Part shown: one piece after another, positions 1 through 8,347 of the stretch | Numbering within the stretch: the first letter of the stretch is position 1 | Layout of the letters: each line of letters begins with the position of its first letter | Source: Lewinellaceae bacterium | Lineage (GTDB): Bacteria > Bacteroidota > Bacteroidia > Chitinophagales > Saprospiraceae | Assembly: GCA_020636135.1 (NCBI GenBank) | Contig: JACJYK010000002.1 | Location: 701,501-765,500 of the forward strand | Direction of reading: 5' to 3' | Length of the DNA stretch: 64,000 nucleotides | The notes under the pieces: model-generated | Database searches by the model: none | What the model was told of the DNA's origin: nothing | What the model saw: the letters and a program-made list of their open reading frames with translations, nothing else | Program-made: the position numbers and the translations under genes

Positions 1-1
1 C

Positions 2-133
2 AACATCCGTATGAGCGACCCGATGATCTCACGTTTCGTCGATACCACCAAGGAACAATATTCCATGTGGATTCTGAAGAAATATGGATTGCCTTTCATG
101 TATTGGAATCTGATGCTGAAAGGCTTAGCATAG
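2..133 (+). CDS. C-terminal fragment of an unidentified protein
   Basis: An open frame enters from the left edge and runs 43 codons to a TAG. The tail is rich in aromatic residues (ends FMYWNLMLKGLA) and could be the C-terminal helix of an enzyme, but I do not recognise the family. Immediately after the stop comes a heptamer repeat and then a rho-independent terminator on the same strand, which supports this being the true end of a transcribed gene. The start lies outside the window. Confidence 0.6.
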   Translation, partial: NIRMSDPMISRFVDTTKEQYSMWILKKYGLPFMYWNLMLKGLA

Positions 134-136
134 GTT

Positions 137-164
137 AGACAGTAGACAGTAGACAGTAGATAGT
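137..164. repeat. Tandem heptamer repeat (AGACAGT x3 + AGATAGT)
   Basis: Four consecutive 7-bp units directly behind the upstream stop codon. Degenerate relatives of the unit (aagacagtag, gtctaccatc, cagtagtc) continue to about 345. Intergenic and non-coding; it looks like slippage-generated filler. Confidence 0.8.
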
Positions 165-241
165 AGTTATAAGACAGTAGAATCTAAAGTCTACCATCTA
201 GAATCTAAAATCTAATAAAGATATACTTGGTATCATAAGCG

Positions 242-283
242 CCCCTGTCATTCGCTGCTGAGCGTTGGCAGGGGTTTCTTTTT
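242..283 (+). terminator. Rho-independent terminator
   Basis: Nine-pair stem CCCCTGTCA / TGGCAGGGG (one G-T pair) with a 15-nt loop, followed directly by TTTCTTTTT. It serves the truncated gene ending at 133. Confidence 0.8.
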
Positions 284-347
284 AAGTTGTCAGTAATCAG
301 TAGTCGGATGGTCTGGGTACTGATTACCATCTACTGTATACTACCTA

Positions 348-1340
348 TCAAAGACTCGACACCAGATAGATAAACTGTGCTTTGAGCTCTTCTCTAACGT
401 GGTCAGCCAGGAAAGCAGCATCGAGGGCATCCAGATTGGTCTGGATAAAATCCTCCAAGGTCCAGTCAAATGCATCCCGGATCAGCAGATACTCTTTGGT
501 CAAGGTCGTATCTGAAAGGGTGCGTCCATCGGTATTGATACAGAGGGGGATGCCGTAGCGGAACAAAGCATTTATGGGGTGGTCAGCAATCGTTGGGAAG
601 ACCTGGGTCTGAATGTTACTGGTGGGACATACTTCCAGGAAGATACGGTGTTCTTTAAGGTATCGCATCAGAGAAGGGTCTTCGATGCTGCGAACCCCAT
701 GGCCCAGGCGTTGCGGCTGAAAATCCTGGAGCGTCTCCCATACCGACTCCGGACCGCGTGCTTCTCCGGCATGTGCCGTGCAGGGAATGCCGGCTTCATG
801 GACGATCTGAAATGCCTGAACGTGATTGTCTACCGGATAGTGTGCTTCATCCGATGCAATATCAAAAGCCACCACTCCCTGATCGTGATACTTGATCACC
901 AGCTGCGCCGTCTGCATGCTTTGTTTCGCTGCATAGTGCCGTAAAGTGCACAGGATCAGCCCCGCACGAATGCCATACTGTGTTTGTGCCGCGTTCATGG
1001 CTTCCAGGACGGTTTCAACAACTGCTTCCGGCGACATTCCTTGCCGGAGGTGTTCCAATGGTGCAAAACGGATCTCAGCGTAGATCACCTGATCCCTGGC
1101 CAGCTGTTCAAATAGGTCTAAGGTCACCGCCTGAAGTCCTGTACGGTCCTGCATCAATTCGATACCATGGGAGGCCGTATCGATGTACTCATTAAGGTCC
1201 TGACTGGGGAATGGAGCAATAAACAAGTCCCGGTATTCCTGTTCACGGATGCCTGGACGCAATTGTTCCACCAGCCGGTAACTCAGCGAGCAGTCCAGAT
1301 GTACATGCAGTTCAACTTTCGGCAGGGTGGCGATGTCCAT
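348..1340 (-). CDS. add: Adenosine deaminase
   Basis: A 330-aa metal-dependent amidohydrolase that converts adenosine (or deoxyadenosine) to inosine in purine salvage; cytoplasmic, with no signal peptide. The family motifs are present in order: HVHLD near residue 12 (first two metal ligands), TAHAGE (metal His plus catalytic Glu) around 190, LGHGVR (active-site His) around 213, CPTSN around 239, and NTDGR (metal Asp) around 270. Length matches bacterial Add. The NTDGR form instead of NTDDP is a known variant among adenosine deaminase-like enzymes, so a related substrate (for example a modified adenine nucleoside) is possible. The gene stands alone, with 350 bp of non-coding DNA upstream. Confidence 0.88.
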   Translation of the reverse strand: MDIATLPKVELHVHLDCSLSYRLVEQLRPGIREQEYRDLFIAPFPSQDLNEYIDTASHGIELMQDRTGLQAVTLDLFEQLARDQVIYAEIRFAPLEHLRQGMSPEAVVETVLEAMNAAQTQYGIRAGLILCTLRHYAAKQSMQTAQLVIKYHDQGVVAFDIASDEAHYPVDNHVQAFQIVHEAGIPCTAHAGEARGPESVWETLQDFQPQRLGHGVRSIEDPSLMRYLKEHRIFLEVCPTSNIQTQVFPTIADHPINALFRYGIPLCINTDGRTLSDTTLTKEYLLIRDAFDWTLEDFIQTNLDALDAAFLADHVREELKAQFIYLVSSL

Positions 1341-1692
1341 GGAGTGAAAATAAGGATAGTATTGGGTATTGAGTATTCAGTTGACGGACAAATTCACCAG
1401 AGAAGATGCAGTGAGGCAACTCCTTGAAAATTGGTTGGTATGGCAGGAAAATCATTTCGTGAATAAATTGATCTCCTGTGATTTCAATCAGGAAGCATAT
1501 CGTTTAACAATTTTTCTGCGTTCTGATGCCTGACCTATTATTTAAACAAGTACAACGATGCAACTGCTAAATCTACTTGCTCCCGGATGAAAAAGTAGCC
1601 AGACAATTAGGAACGTTCATTTACTTGAATGAGCCTGGATTTATTTGAATACAATGCAATTGTTGATTGCATTTTACCGGTAATTTCTTGCT
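1341..1692. other. Intergenic region between divergent genes
   Basis: AT-rich spacer between add (reading left) and the surface protein gene (reading right). No ORF with a coding appearance. The one distinct structure is the dyad at 1653-1673. It presumably holds both promoters, but I find no full TTTG/TAnnTTTG pair. Confidence 0.5.
1653..1673. promoter_or_regulatory. Perfect inverted repeat upstream of the surface protein gene
   Basis: AATGCAAT-tgttg-ATTGCATT: 8-bp arms, perfect, with a 5-nt gap, ending 19 bp before the ATG at 1693. Placement in the 5' region fits an operator or a translation-blocking hairpin; no T-tract follows, so it is not a terminator. Function is inferred from position only. 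Confidence 0.4.
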
Positions 1693-3105
1693 ATGACATC
1701 CATTTTGAGGCATTTCCTGTTAATGCTGCTGATCATAAGTGACCATTTTTTAAATGCACAAAACCTGGTACCGGATCCGGGTTTTGATGACCTGACGGAT
1801 TGCCCCTATGAAGATAATCAGATCCATTTTGCCCGATATTGGCGATCCGCTTCCAATGGAACCCCCGATCTTTTTAATGGATGTTCTACCGGGGATTGGT
1901 TTCGGGTGCCACACGCAGGTCATTCTAAAGATAGCTATCAGGTACCCAAAAGCGGTTCCGGGTATGCGTACCTTGCCGTGTATAATGAAATTCAGTACGA
2001 TCAGAATAACACGGGAAACAGTGAATACATCGAAACGCCGCTGCTTGAACCCATGAAGGCCGGGAAAGAATATTTTATCGAGTTTTATGTCTCTCCGGAC
2101 TATAATGCAACCTTCAATTATGGCTATACCGATGCCATTGGTTTAGCGCTCACGGATACTTTTTATTATCAGCATCTTGATGCCCGGCAAGCTCTATCGC
2201 TCGAACCGGCGATAGAAAACCGGGGTACACTTATAAAGGACACGGCTGGCTGGACGCGTATCAGTGGATGTTATTTAGCAAAAGGAGGTGAAAATTTTGC
2301 CCTGGTCGGTAATTTCCGGGGTACAGAAGAGACCCTGGTGGAATTTGAAGAATTTACCTTTCCATTCATCAATTTCTTTTACATCAAAGATGTCCTGATC
2401 AGTGCTTTTGATCCATTACCGGATACGCTGTTACTTTGTGATGGACTTCCTGCCACGGTCAATGCAGGTTTTTTGGATGCGACCTATTTATGGAGTACGG
2501 GAGGCACGGATTCGATACTTACCATTTCAAGTCCTGGTATGTACAGTGTGGAGGCATTCATCGGGGATTGTATTCTCCATGATACCGTATTGGTGCTGGA
2601 TACCAGGGAGCATACTTTTATAACCGATACGGTCATTTGCCAGGATGAATCCGTTCGGTTAATTGCTCCTCTGCCGGGTAGCACCGTTTGGTCTGACGGT
2701 CACGCTGGTAGTGAGTACCTCGTGGTGTCGCCTGGCACGTATGAATTGACTGTCACGAATACCTGTGGGAAATTTGTTTTTACTACGCAGGTAACCGTTG
2801 ATGATTGTTCCTGCCACTTATATGTCCCTTCGGTTTTTACCCCTAATGGGGACGGAGTGAACGATCAATTGGAATTGTTTCTGGGTTGTGATTTCGATTA
2901 TCAGGTCCGCCAATTTACAATTTATGATCGCTGGGGCAGTCCGGTATTCCAGGCAAAGGGTGTCGATCCTACCCGTTGGGATGGATATTACAAAGGCAGA
3001 CCCATGCCATCGGATGTATATGTGTGGACGCTGGAATACGATATCATCCGCAATGGGTTACCGGATCACCGTATGGAGAGTGGTGATGTGTCGATTATCC
3101 GCTGA
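1693..3105 (+). CDS. Secreted surface protein with gliding-motility/T9SS type B C-terminal domain
   Basis: A 470-aa protein. An N-terminal hydrophobic signal peptide (about residues 1-22, ending LNAQ) is followed by a domain starting NLVPDPGFD that resembles the first domain of many Bacteroidota surface proteins. Two Ig-like stretches come next (about 240-300 and 305-372, each with a WS.G motif). The last ~90 residues begin VPSVFTPNGDGVND, the hallmark of the CHU_C / type B sorting domain used by the type IX secretion system for export and surface attachment. Known family biology: such proteins are adhesins or cell-surface components; the specific ligand here is unknown. A single-gene unit, followed by a hairpin shared with the convergent sulfatase. 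Confidence 0.85.
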   Translation: MTSILRHFLLMLLIISDHFLNAQNLVPDPGFDDLTDCPYEDNQIHFARYWRSASNGTPDLFNGCSTGDWFRVPHAGHSKDSYQVPKSGSGYAYLAVYNEIQYDQNNTGNSEYIETPLLEPMKAGKEYFIEFYVSPDYNATFNYGYTDAIGLALTDTFYYQHLDARQALSLEPAIENRGTLIKDTAGWTRISGCYLAKGGENFALVGNFRGTEETLVEFEEFTFPFINFFYIKDVLISAFDPLPDTLLLCDGLPATVNAGFLDATYLWSTGGTDSILTISSPGMYSVEAFIGDCILHDTVLVLDTREHTFITDTVICQDESVRLIAPLPGSTVWSDGHAGSEYLVVSPGTYELTVTNTCGKFVFTTQVTVDDCSCHLYVPSVFTPNGDGVNDQLELFLGCDFDYQVRQFTIYDRWGSPVFQAKGVDPTRWDGYYKGRPMPSDVYVWTLEYDIIRNGLPDHRMESGDVSIIR

Positions 3106-3130
3106 CGTATTTACCGGGAAATGGACAGGA

Positions 3131-3186
3131 TTTTAAAAATTGAGCCTGCTTCGAAAAAGGAATTAGAACCTTCGGATTAGGCTCAA
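3131..3186. terminator. Terminator between convergent genes
   Basis: Inverted repeat TTGAGCCT (3140-3147) / AGGCTCAA (3179-3186) between two convergent stops. Read leftward, the stem is followed by a TTTTTAAAA tract, so it best serves the sulfatase on the minus strand. Read rightward only a weak T-tract follows. Confidence 0.6.
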
Positions 3187-3208
3187 AATTCAACTTTTAG
3201 TGTACAAC

Positions 3209-4804
3209 CTACTGTTTTAGCTTTTCAAAATCGGTAGGATTCACCCAGCCGGCATCTTCAGGCTTCAATTCACCCCGCATGAACCGTTCGTAAAAATGGC
3301 GGTGGCGCTCCTCCGCGTACGGATAAGCATCAAATTGATCGCCGAGTCCATCCATCCGGGGATCGCCTTCTGCCTTCAATTCACGGGTCAACTGTTCTTC
3401 CAGTGTTCGCATGATCTCCGCGGAAGCCGGTTCGGTGGCCAGGTTTACCATACAATCCGGGTCGTTACGCAGGTCGTATAATTCCTGCTCGGGACGTAGT
3501 CCGAAACTCAGGTCCCAGAATATCGTTTGCTGGTGTTGACGGTGCAGATTCAGGATGCGCGTTTTGGTGGCTCCTCCGTCACAGTTGAGGTATCCGGTCT
3601 CCGGATTTCCGGCAGGCCATCGCTCCGGACGGTAATTGTGCAGATAAAGGTAATGGTCATTGACGATGCCACGGACCGGATAGCCTGCATCTTCAGGGCG
3701 GCCTATGTCATGTCGTTCTTTCCCAATGAGGATGTGATCATGGAAGGGGGTAGTCAAGGAGGTGTGCTGGAATAACGGGACCAGACTCTCCCCGGTAAAG
3801 CGGGCCATGCCGGAGGAAACGGTGTCAATGCCGGCGATTTCCAGAAAAGTCGGAGCAAAATCAATGAAGGAGACAAAATCATCGACTTTACGACCTGGTT
3901 GTATGATGCCTTGCGGCCATCGCATGGCCAACGGCAAATGGTTGGAAGGTTCGTAAGCCTGACCCTTGACTCGCGGAAATGGCATGCCATTGTCGGCGGT
4001 AACGATCACCAGGGTATTGTCCAGTTCACCCAGGGAATCCAGTAGGTTGAGCATAAGCTCCAGGTGCCGGTCAAAATAATTGAGTTCGTAGGCATAATCC
4101 AGCAGGTCCTGCCGGATGGTGTCTTCATCCGGCCAGAAGTCAAATACCCGGTCGATCTCTTCCGGCTTGGTGCTGCCCAGCCGGCTTCCCGATCCATATT
4201 CGTACCCCCGGTGCGGCTCATAGCTGCCGTACCAGAAGCAAAAGGGCTGGCCGGGTTCACGGTCTTTCAGAAAGGCCCTGAAATTGGCGGCATAGTCAAA
4301 AGGCGTAATGCCTGTGGTAGGAGGTGTGGTCTTGATTTCACTGTAGTTGATACCTGTCAGTTCACGCTTTTTCCTCTCGTACTCTCCCGGATCTCCGGGT
4401 GCCCAGCCTTTGGCGGTATATCCGGTGTGGTAGCCATGGTCCCGCAGGGTTTCCAGGGATGTCCTGAATTTGGCCGGGAAATAGGCAACATGATTGGCTG
4501 CTTCTTCAAGCTGCCAGCTGTTACGCCCGGTCAATATGCAGGCCCGTGATGGAGCACATTTGGCATTGGGCGTGTAGGCGCGTTCAAAGAGCAATCCTTC
4601 GTGGGCTACCCGGTCGAATGCCGGGGTATGTACCCACGGACAACCATAGGCGCCCATAAACGGGTAGGAAGCATCATCGGCGATGGCAAAAAGGATGTTG
4701 GGCCTGGAAGCATGATCAACCGGATTGGTTGGACCAGCGCAAGCCCAGGCCAGGATGATCAGGTATAGGGCTATGCAACTACCGGTTGTATAGGATGGCT
4801 TCAT
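3209..4804 (-). CDS. Sulfatase (type I, formylglycine-dependent), N-sulfoglucosamine sulfohydrolase-like
   Basis: A 531-aa exported sulfatase. The hydrophobic leader ends at LAWAC (Cys22), a plausible lipobox, so it is probably a lipoprotein. The core opens with PNILFAIADD (metal-binding Asp pair, about 43-44). CAPSR at 83-87 is the Cys-type formylglycine signature, which needs an anaerobic sulfatase-maturing enzyme or equivalent not encoded here. A second metal motif, VTADNG, lies in the middle. The general pattern resembles heparan N-sulfatases, but substrate assignment is an inference. It is one of three sulfatases within 10 kb, suggesting the cell uses sulfated polysaccharides. There is no obvious SusC/SusD pair next to it. 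Confidence 0.85.
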   Translation of the reverse strand: MKPSYTTGSCIALYLIILAWACAGPTNPVDHASRPNILFAIADDASYPFMGAYGCPWVHTPAFDRVAHEGLLFERAYTPNAKCAPSRACILTGRNSWQLEEAANHVAYFPAKFRTSLETLRDHGYHTGYTAKGWAPGDPGEYERKKRELTGINYSEIKTTPPTTGITPFDYAANFRAFLKDREPGQPFCFWYGSYEPHRGYEYGSGSRLGSTKPEEIDRVFDFWPDEDTIRQDLLDYAYELNYFDRHLELMLNLLDSLGELDNTLVIVTADNGMPFPRVKGQAYEPSNHLPLAMRWPQGIIQPGRKVDDFVSFIDFAPTFLEIAGIDTVSSGMARFTGESLVPLFQHTSLTTPFHDHILIGKERHDIGRPEDAGYPVRGIVNDHYLYLHNYRPERWPAGNPETGYLNCDGGATKTRILNLHRQHQQTIFWDLSFGLRPEQELYDLRNDPDCMVNLATEPASAEIMRTLEEQLTRELKAEGDPRMDGLGDQFDAYPYAEERHRHFYERFMRGELKPEDAGWVNPTDFEKLKQ

Positions 4805-5016
4805 TCGTATGCTGTTTTGCCAAGTTAACGAAATCTTCCTACTCGATTTAGGGGGAATGAATCATACCAGGTCAATCCTTCTTGCCTGACTGTCTTTCCT
4901 TCCGGAGATGACCCGTCCGCAGAGCTTAATTTGACGAGCGGACATTCAATCATCCGATAATTCTCCACTATTTTCCTAAGTTCGTCGGAATACTTACTTC
5001 GATCTGCAAATTATGG

Positions 5017-5748
5017 ATGTCTAAAATTTATACCATGGATACCGAACAAGTCATTGCCAAGCCCTGGTACGTTACCTTACACCAACTCGCTGATTTTTTG
5101 ATTCATCGGCTAGGAGGCGGAAAGCCGGCAATTACCTTGAGTCATATCATCAATGCACACAAGGGTGGAACGCTGTTGGTGGTTCTGGGGCTGATGTATT
5201 TTTACCACAATTTTTCACTGGATGCCTGGATCTATCTGGCGCTTCATGGGAGTTACGGTATCGCTTGGGTTCTTAAGCACCTCTTTTTCCGTGATCAACG
5301 CTGGGAGCGCAGGGTCACCTGGAGCAGTGCCCTCTTCAACTGGTTTTTTCTGGCCTCCTACTGGGTTGCGCCCTGGCTGCTCATCAGTGATCCGCCAGCT
5401 GGAGCCATAAATACAGGGTTTTATGCTTTATTTATAATACTTTATGTATTAGGACTTTTTCTAATGATTTCCGCTGACGGGCAGAAACATTTTACGCTAA
5501 AATATCATCCGGGACTGATCACGTCCGGTGTGTACCGCTCGATGCGGCATCCGAATTACCTGGGTGAAATGATGGTTTATGCCAGTTTCGCACTGGTTTC
5601 GAGGCATTGGATTCCCTGGGTGATCTTATTGATCTGGTGGGTTTTATTCTTTGTCCCCAATATGCTGATGATCGAACGTTCCGTCTCACGCTATCCGGGC
5701 TGGAAGGCGTATACAAAGCAAGCCGGCTTTCTTTGGCCAAAATGGTGA
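5017..5748 (+). CDS. DUF1295 / isoprenylcysteine carboxyl methyltransferase-like membrane protein
   Basis: A 243-aa protein with about six membrane segments. The C-terminal part carries ADGQKHFTL ... GVYRSMRHPNYLGEMM, the cofactor-binding signature shared by the ICMT and steroid 5-alpha reductase (DUF1295) superfamily, with the RHPNYLGE core around residues 176-183. Members are integral-membrane methyltransferases or NADPH-dependent reductases acting on lipids, and the sequence alone does not separate these. ATG at 5017 gives a short hydrophilic N-terminus; the ATG at 5035 (residue 7) is an equal alternative. It lies alone, facing a sulfatase gene on each side. Confidence 0.7.
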   Translation: MSKIYTMDTEQVIAKPWYVTLHQLADFLIHRLGGGKPAITLSHIINAHKGGTLLVVLGLMYFYHNFSLDAWIYLALHGSYGIAWVLKHLFFRDQRWERRVTWSSALFNWFFLASYWVAPWLLISDPPAGAINTGFYALFIILYVLGLFLMISADGQKHFTLKYHPGLITSGVYRSMRHPNYLGEMMVYASFALVSRHWIPWVILLIWWVLFFVPNMLMIERSVSRYPGWKAYTKQAGFLWPKW

Positions 5749-5854
5749 AATTGCGTTCCCAGGATAAAGCGTTTGAATTTCGTAGCAGTTTCGTGCAGGT
5801 GTCCCTGGGCTAAAGTCACCGATACCTCTGCTACTTCTGCTCCCTCTGCCCCCT

Positions 5855-7483
5855 TTACTTCTTCAGCTCATCGTATTTTTTGATGTAATACTGGTCCAAT
5901 GAATCGGAATCATGATATTTTTCCCGGATGTCTTTCAGTTTGGCCATCATGGTTTTGACAACATCCGCATAATCCGGATCGGCAAATACATTATGTAATT
6001 CCAGCGTATCCTTCTTGCGGTCATACAATTCCCACTCGTCGACATCGTAGTAAAAATGGATTAGTTTGTAATCTTCGGTAACGATGCCATAATGCCGCTT
6101 CACCATGTGGATGGCCGGATATTCGTAATAATGGTAATAAACGGCGTCACGGAAATGGGCGGTATCTCCCCGGAACAATGGTAACAGACTGACACCCTGC
6201 ATATCCGTTGGAATGGGGATGCCGGCCGCCTCGAGGAAAGTAGGGGCGAAGTCCAGATTCTGGACCATTTTGCTGTCTACGGAGCCTGGCGTGATCACCC
6301 CGGGCCAACGGACCAGCAAGGGCGTCTTAAACGATTCATTGTAGATAAAACGCTTGTCGAACCATCCATGCTCCCCTAAGAAGAATCCCTGGTCGGACGT
6401 GTAAATGACAATCGTGTTGTCGGTCAGGCCATGAGCGTCGAGATAATCCAGCACACGGCCTACGCCGTCATCGACAGCGGCAATGCTACCCAGATAGTCC
6501 TGCATGTAGCGCTGATAACGCCAATGCATCAGGTCTTCCCGGGACATGGTCGGATAGCGTTTTTTAAAATCTTCGTTGATGGGGCCATAAACGGCATCCC
6601 AGGCAGCGCGCTGTTCGGCATTTTGGCGGCCAACCTCACCCTCAAAGGCGGCTTTATCCCAGTTCATCGTCTGGGGAATGCCCAGTTCGTCCATCAATTC
6701 GGGATAGATCTTGGAGTCACCGGCCCAGTTCATATTTTCCAGGATGTTCATTTCGGCTTCTTTTGCCGCGGTGCCGCGTCCGCTATAATCGTCAAAAAGG
6801 GTTGGTGGCTCGGGAAAGGTTCGTTTGGTGAACTCTTTATAATGTCTTTCCGGCGGTAGCCATTCCCGGTGTGGTGCTTTGTGTAAATACATCAGCATGA
6901 ATGGTTTGGTGGTATCGCGTTCCTGATCCAGCCAATCCAGGGTCATATCGGTGATGATATCGGTGGTGTACCCTTCCACCGTGATGTTGCCTTCCTTTTT
7001 GGTAATAAAATCAGGGTTGTAATAATGCCCTTGTCCGGGTAATATCTTGAATTGATCGAATCCTTTCGGACTGTTTCCAAAATGTAATTTGCCAAACATG
7101 GCCGTCTGATAGCCGGCATCCTGCAATAATTGAGGGAACGTCATATTGGTGGTGTCGAATGGGAAATTGTTATCGATCTTACCATTCAGGTGGCTGTGTT
7201 TTCCGGTAAGGATCACTGCCCGTGATGGAGCACATAACGAATTGGTGACACAGGCATTGGTAAATAGTAGTCCGCCCTGGGCAATCCGGTCGATGTTAGG
7301 CGTTTGGATCAGCCGTTTAGAATAGGCACTGATCGCCTGGTAGCCATGGTCATCGGACATGATGAACAGGATATTCGGTCGTTTGGATTTCTGCTCTGTC
7401 CTGGCGGGGGACTGGCAGGACTCAGAAATTAAGATTGCGGTTAGGATCAGCAGTGCAATATGTATCCGGTACATGTAAAGCAA
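5855..7483 (-). CDS. Sulfatase (type I), S1_11 N-acetylglucosamine-6-sulfatase-like
   Basis: A 542-aa protein with an N-terminal signal ending ISESC (Cys23, likely lipidated). PNILFIMSDDHGY gives the metal-binding Asp pair, CAPSR at 84-88 is the formylglycine motif, and ILTGKHSHLNG plus GKLHFG are typical of the subgroup that includes N-acetylglucosamine-6- and iduronate-2-sulfatases. YTSDQG in the second half supplies further metal ligands. The closest pattern I recall is family S1_11 (6-O-GlcNAc sulfatases), a moderate-confidence assignment. Periplasmic or surface location is expected. A pyrimidine-rich non-coding stretch (5820-5854) lies just downstream of its stop. Confidence 0.85.
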   Translation of the reverse strand: MLYMYRIHIALLILTAILISESCQSPARTEQKSKRPNILFIMSDDHGYQAISAYSKRLIQTPNIDRIAQGGLLFTNACVTNSLCAPSRAVILTGKHSHLNGKIDNNFPFDTTNMTFPQLLQDAGYQTAMFGKLHFGNSPKGFDQFKILPGQGHYYNPDFITKKEGNITVEGYTTDIITDMTLDWLDQERDTTKPFMLMYLHKAPHREWLPPERHYKEFTKRTFPEPPTLFDDYSGRGTAAKEAEMNILENMNWAGDSKIYPELMDELGIPQTMNWDKAAFEGEVGRQNAEQRAAWDAVYGPINEDFKKRYPTMSREDLMHWRYQRYMQDYLGSIAAVDDGVGRVLDYLDAHGLTDNTIVIYTSDQGFFLGEHGWFDKRFIYNESFKTPLLVRWPGVITPGSVDSKMVQNLDFAPTFLEAAGIPIPTDMQGVSLLPLFRGDTAHFRDAVYYHYYEYPAIHMVKRHYGIVTEDYKLIHFYYDVDEWELYDRKKDTLELHNVFADPDYADVVKTMMAKLKDIREKYHDSDSLDQYYIKKYDELKK

Positions 7484-7535
7484 TTCAATAATTGTTAATG
7501 CCTCAAAATACCGAATTCAGGCGAATGACTGGGAT

Positions 7536-7832
7536 TTACCCCTGGGAGGATCGTTTCCTTTTGCGCAGCACAACAACCAAGAGGATGGTCTGCAGGGTCA
7601 TAGCAATGGCGTTCGAAACCAATATTGCAAAAGTGTTGAAGCGGATACCGTACAGCCACCAGAAGAAAAAAATCAGAATCCACCCGATCAGATAGCCCAG
7701 AGATAGACTGCTTGGCGTCTTGATGCGCCACTCCCGTATGACTTGTAAGGCTATCATGGAGCAGGCGAACAGACCAACAAAAGTACCTACGGTCTCAAAA
7801 TAACTGACGGGTATGCGGTTTAACAATTCCAT
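7536..7832 (-). CDS. SemiSWEET / PQ-loop family small transporter
   Basis: A 98-aa protein with three predicted membrane helices (about 12-32, 42-62, 66-88), the size and layout of bacterial SemiSWEET half-transporters, which dimerise and move sugars passively. The loop after helix 1 runs LQVIREWRIKTPSSLSLGY; the usual Pro-Gln pair is Leu-Gln here, while the TKSSSLSLG-like end of the loop is kept. It starts at an ATG facing the long AT-rich region shared with the vWA gene and ends 52 bp before the start of the second sulfatase, reading the same way. Confidence 0.7.
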   Translation of the reverse strand: MELLNRIPVSYFETVGTFVGLFACSMIALQVIREWRIKTPSSLSLGYLIGWILIFFFWWLYGIRFNTFAILVSNAIAMTLQTILLVVVLRKRKRSSQG

Positions 7833-8347
7833 GGCGTCCGGATTTAGTGCGGCAAAAATAGCACCCTCCGGAAAATTTTTTTGGATTTCTTACAACCTTG
7901 CACTTTATTATTGCATCTAAAAATATACCGGGGGTAATTGATTCTTCTTAACCCGGAACCTGAATTTTAATATTGGTATTTATACCATAGTGTTTTTTTA
8001 TTCATAGGTGCTTTCTTGCTGCAATGAATATTATATTTTTTTTGTCGGGAAATGAAGTGCTTTCAAATATAAATCACAAATGACTGGCTTATATCGTTAT
8101 AATTAAAATGTAACTACCGGAAAGTATATTGAAGCCTTGTACCATTCAGCTGCCAATATTTTGATAGTAGAAATTGGGGTGCATTTTTACTAATAATTAT
8201 TTAATTCCTGAATTCGGTAATTATATTTTAAATCTTTATTGTTGTGGTCATTACTCAGCTTCCCATAAAATGACTGAGTAAGAAGGTTATTATTTTTTCG
8301 AATACAGCTCGCAGACATTCATTATTGTACCATTAAATAATTGACCT
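7833..8347. other. AT-rich divergent intergenic region with two dyads
   Basis: A 515-bp spacer with no coding ORF. Two perfect inverted repeats stand out: TGGTAT-tt-ATACCA at 7974-7987 and TTACTCAG / CTGAGTAA at 8251-8258 and 8274-8281. The second is followed by a T-rich run (8287-8298) about 50 bp before the vWA gene, so it could be a leader terminator/attenuator or a regulator site. Promoters for both flanking genes must lie here, but none matches the consensus well. Confidence 0.45.
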
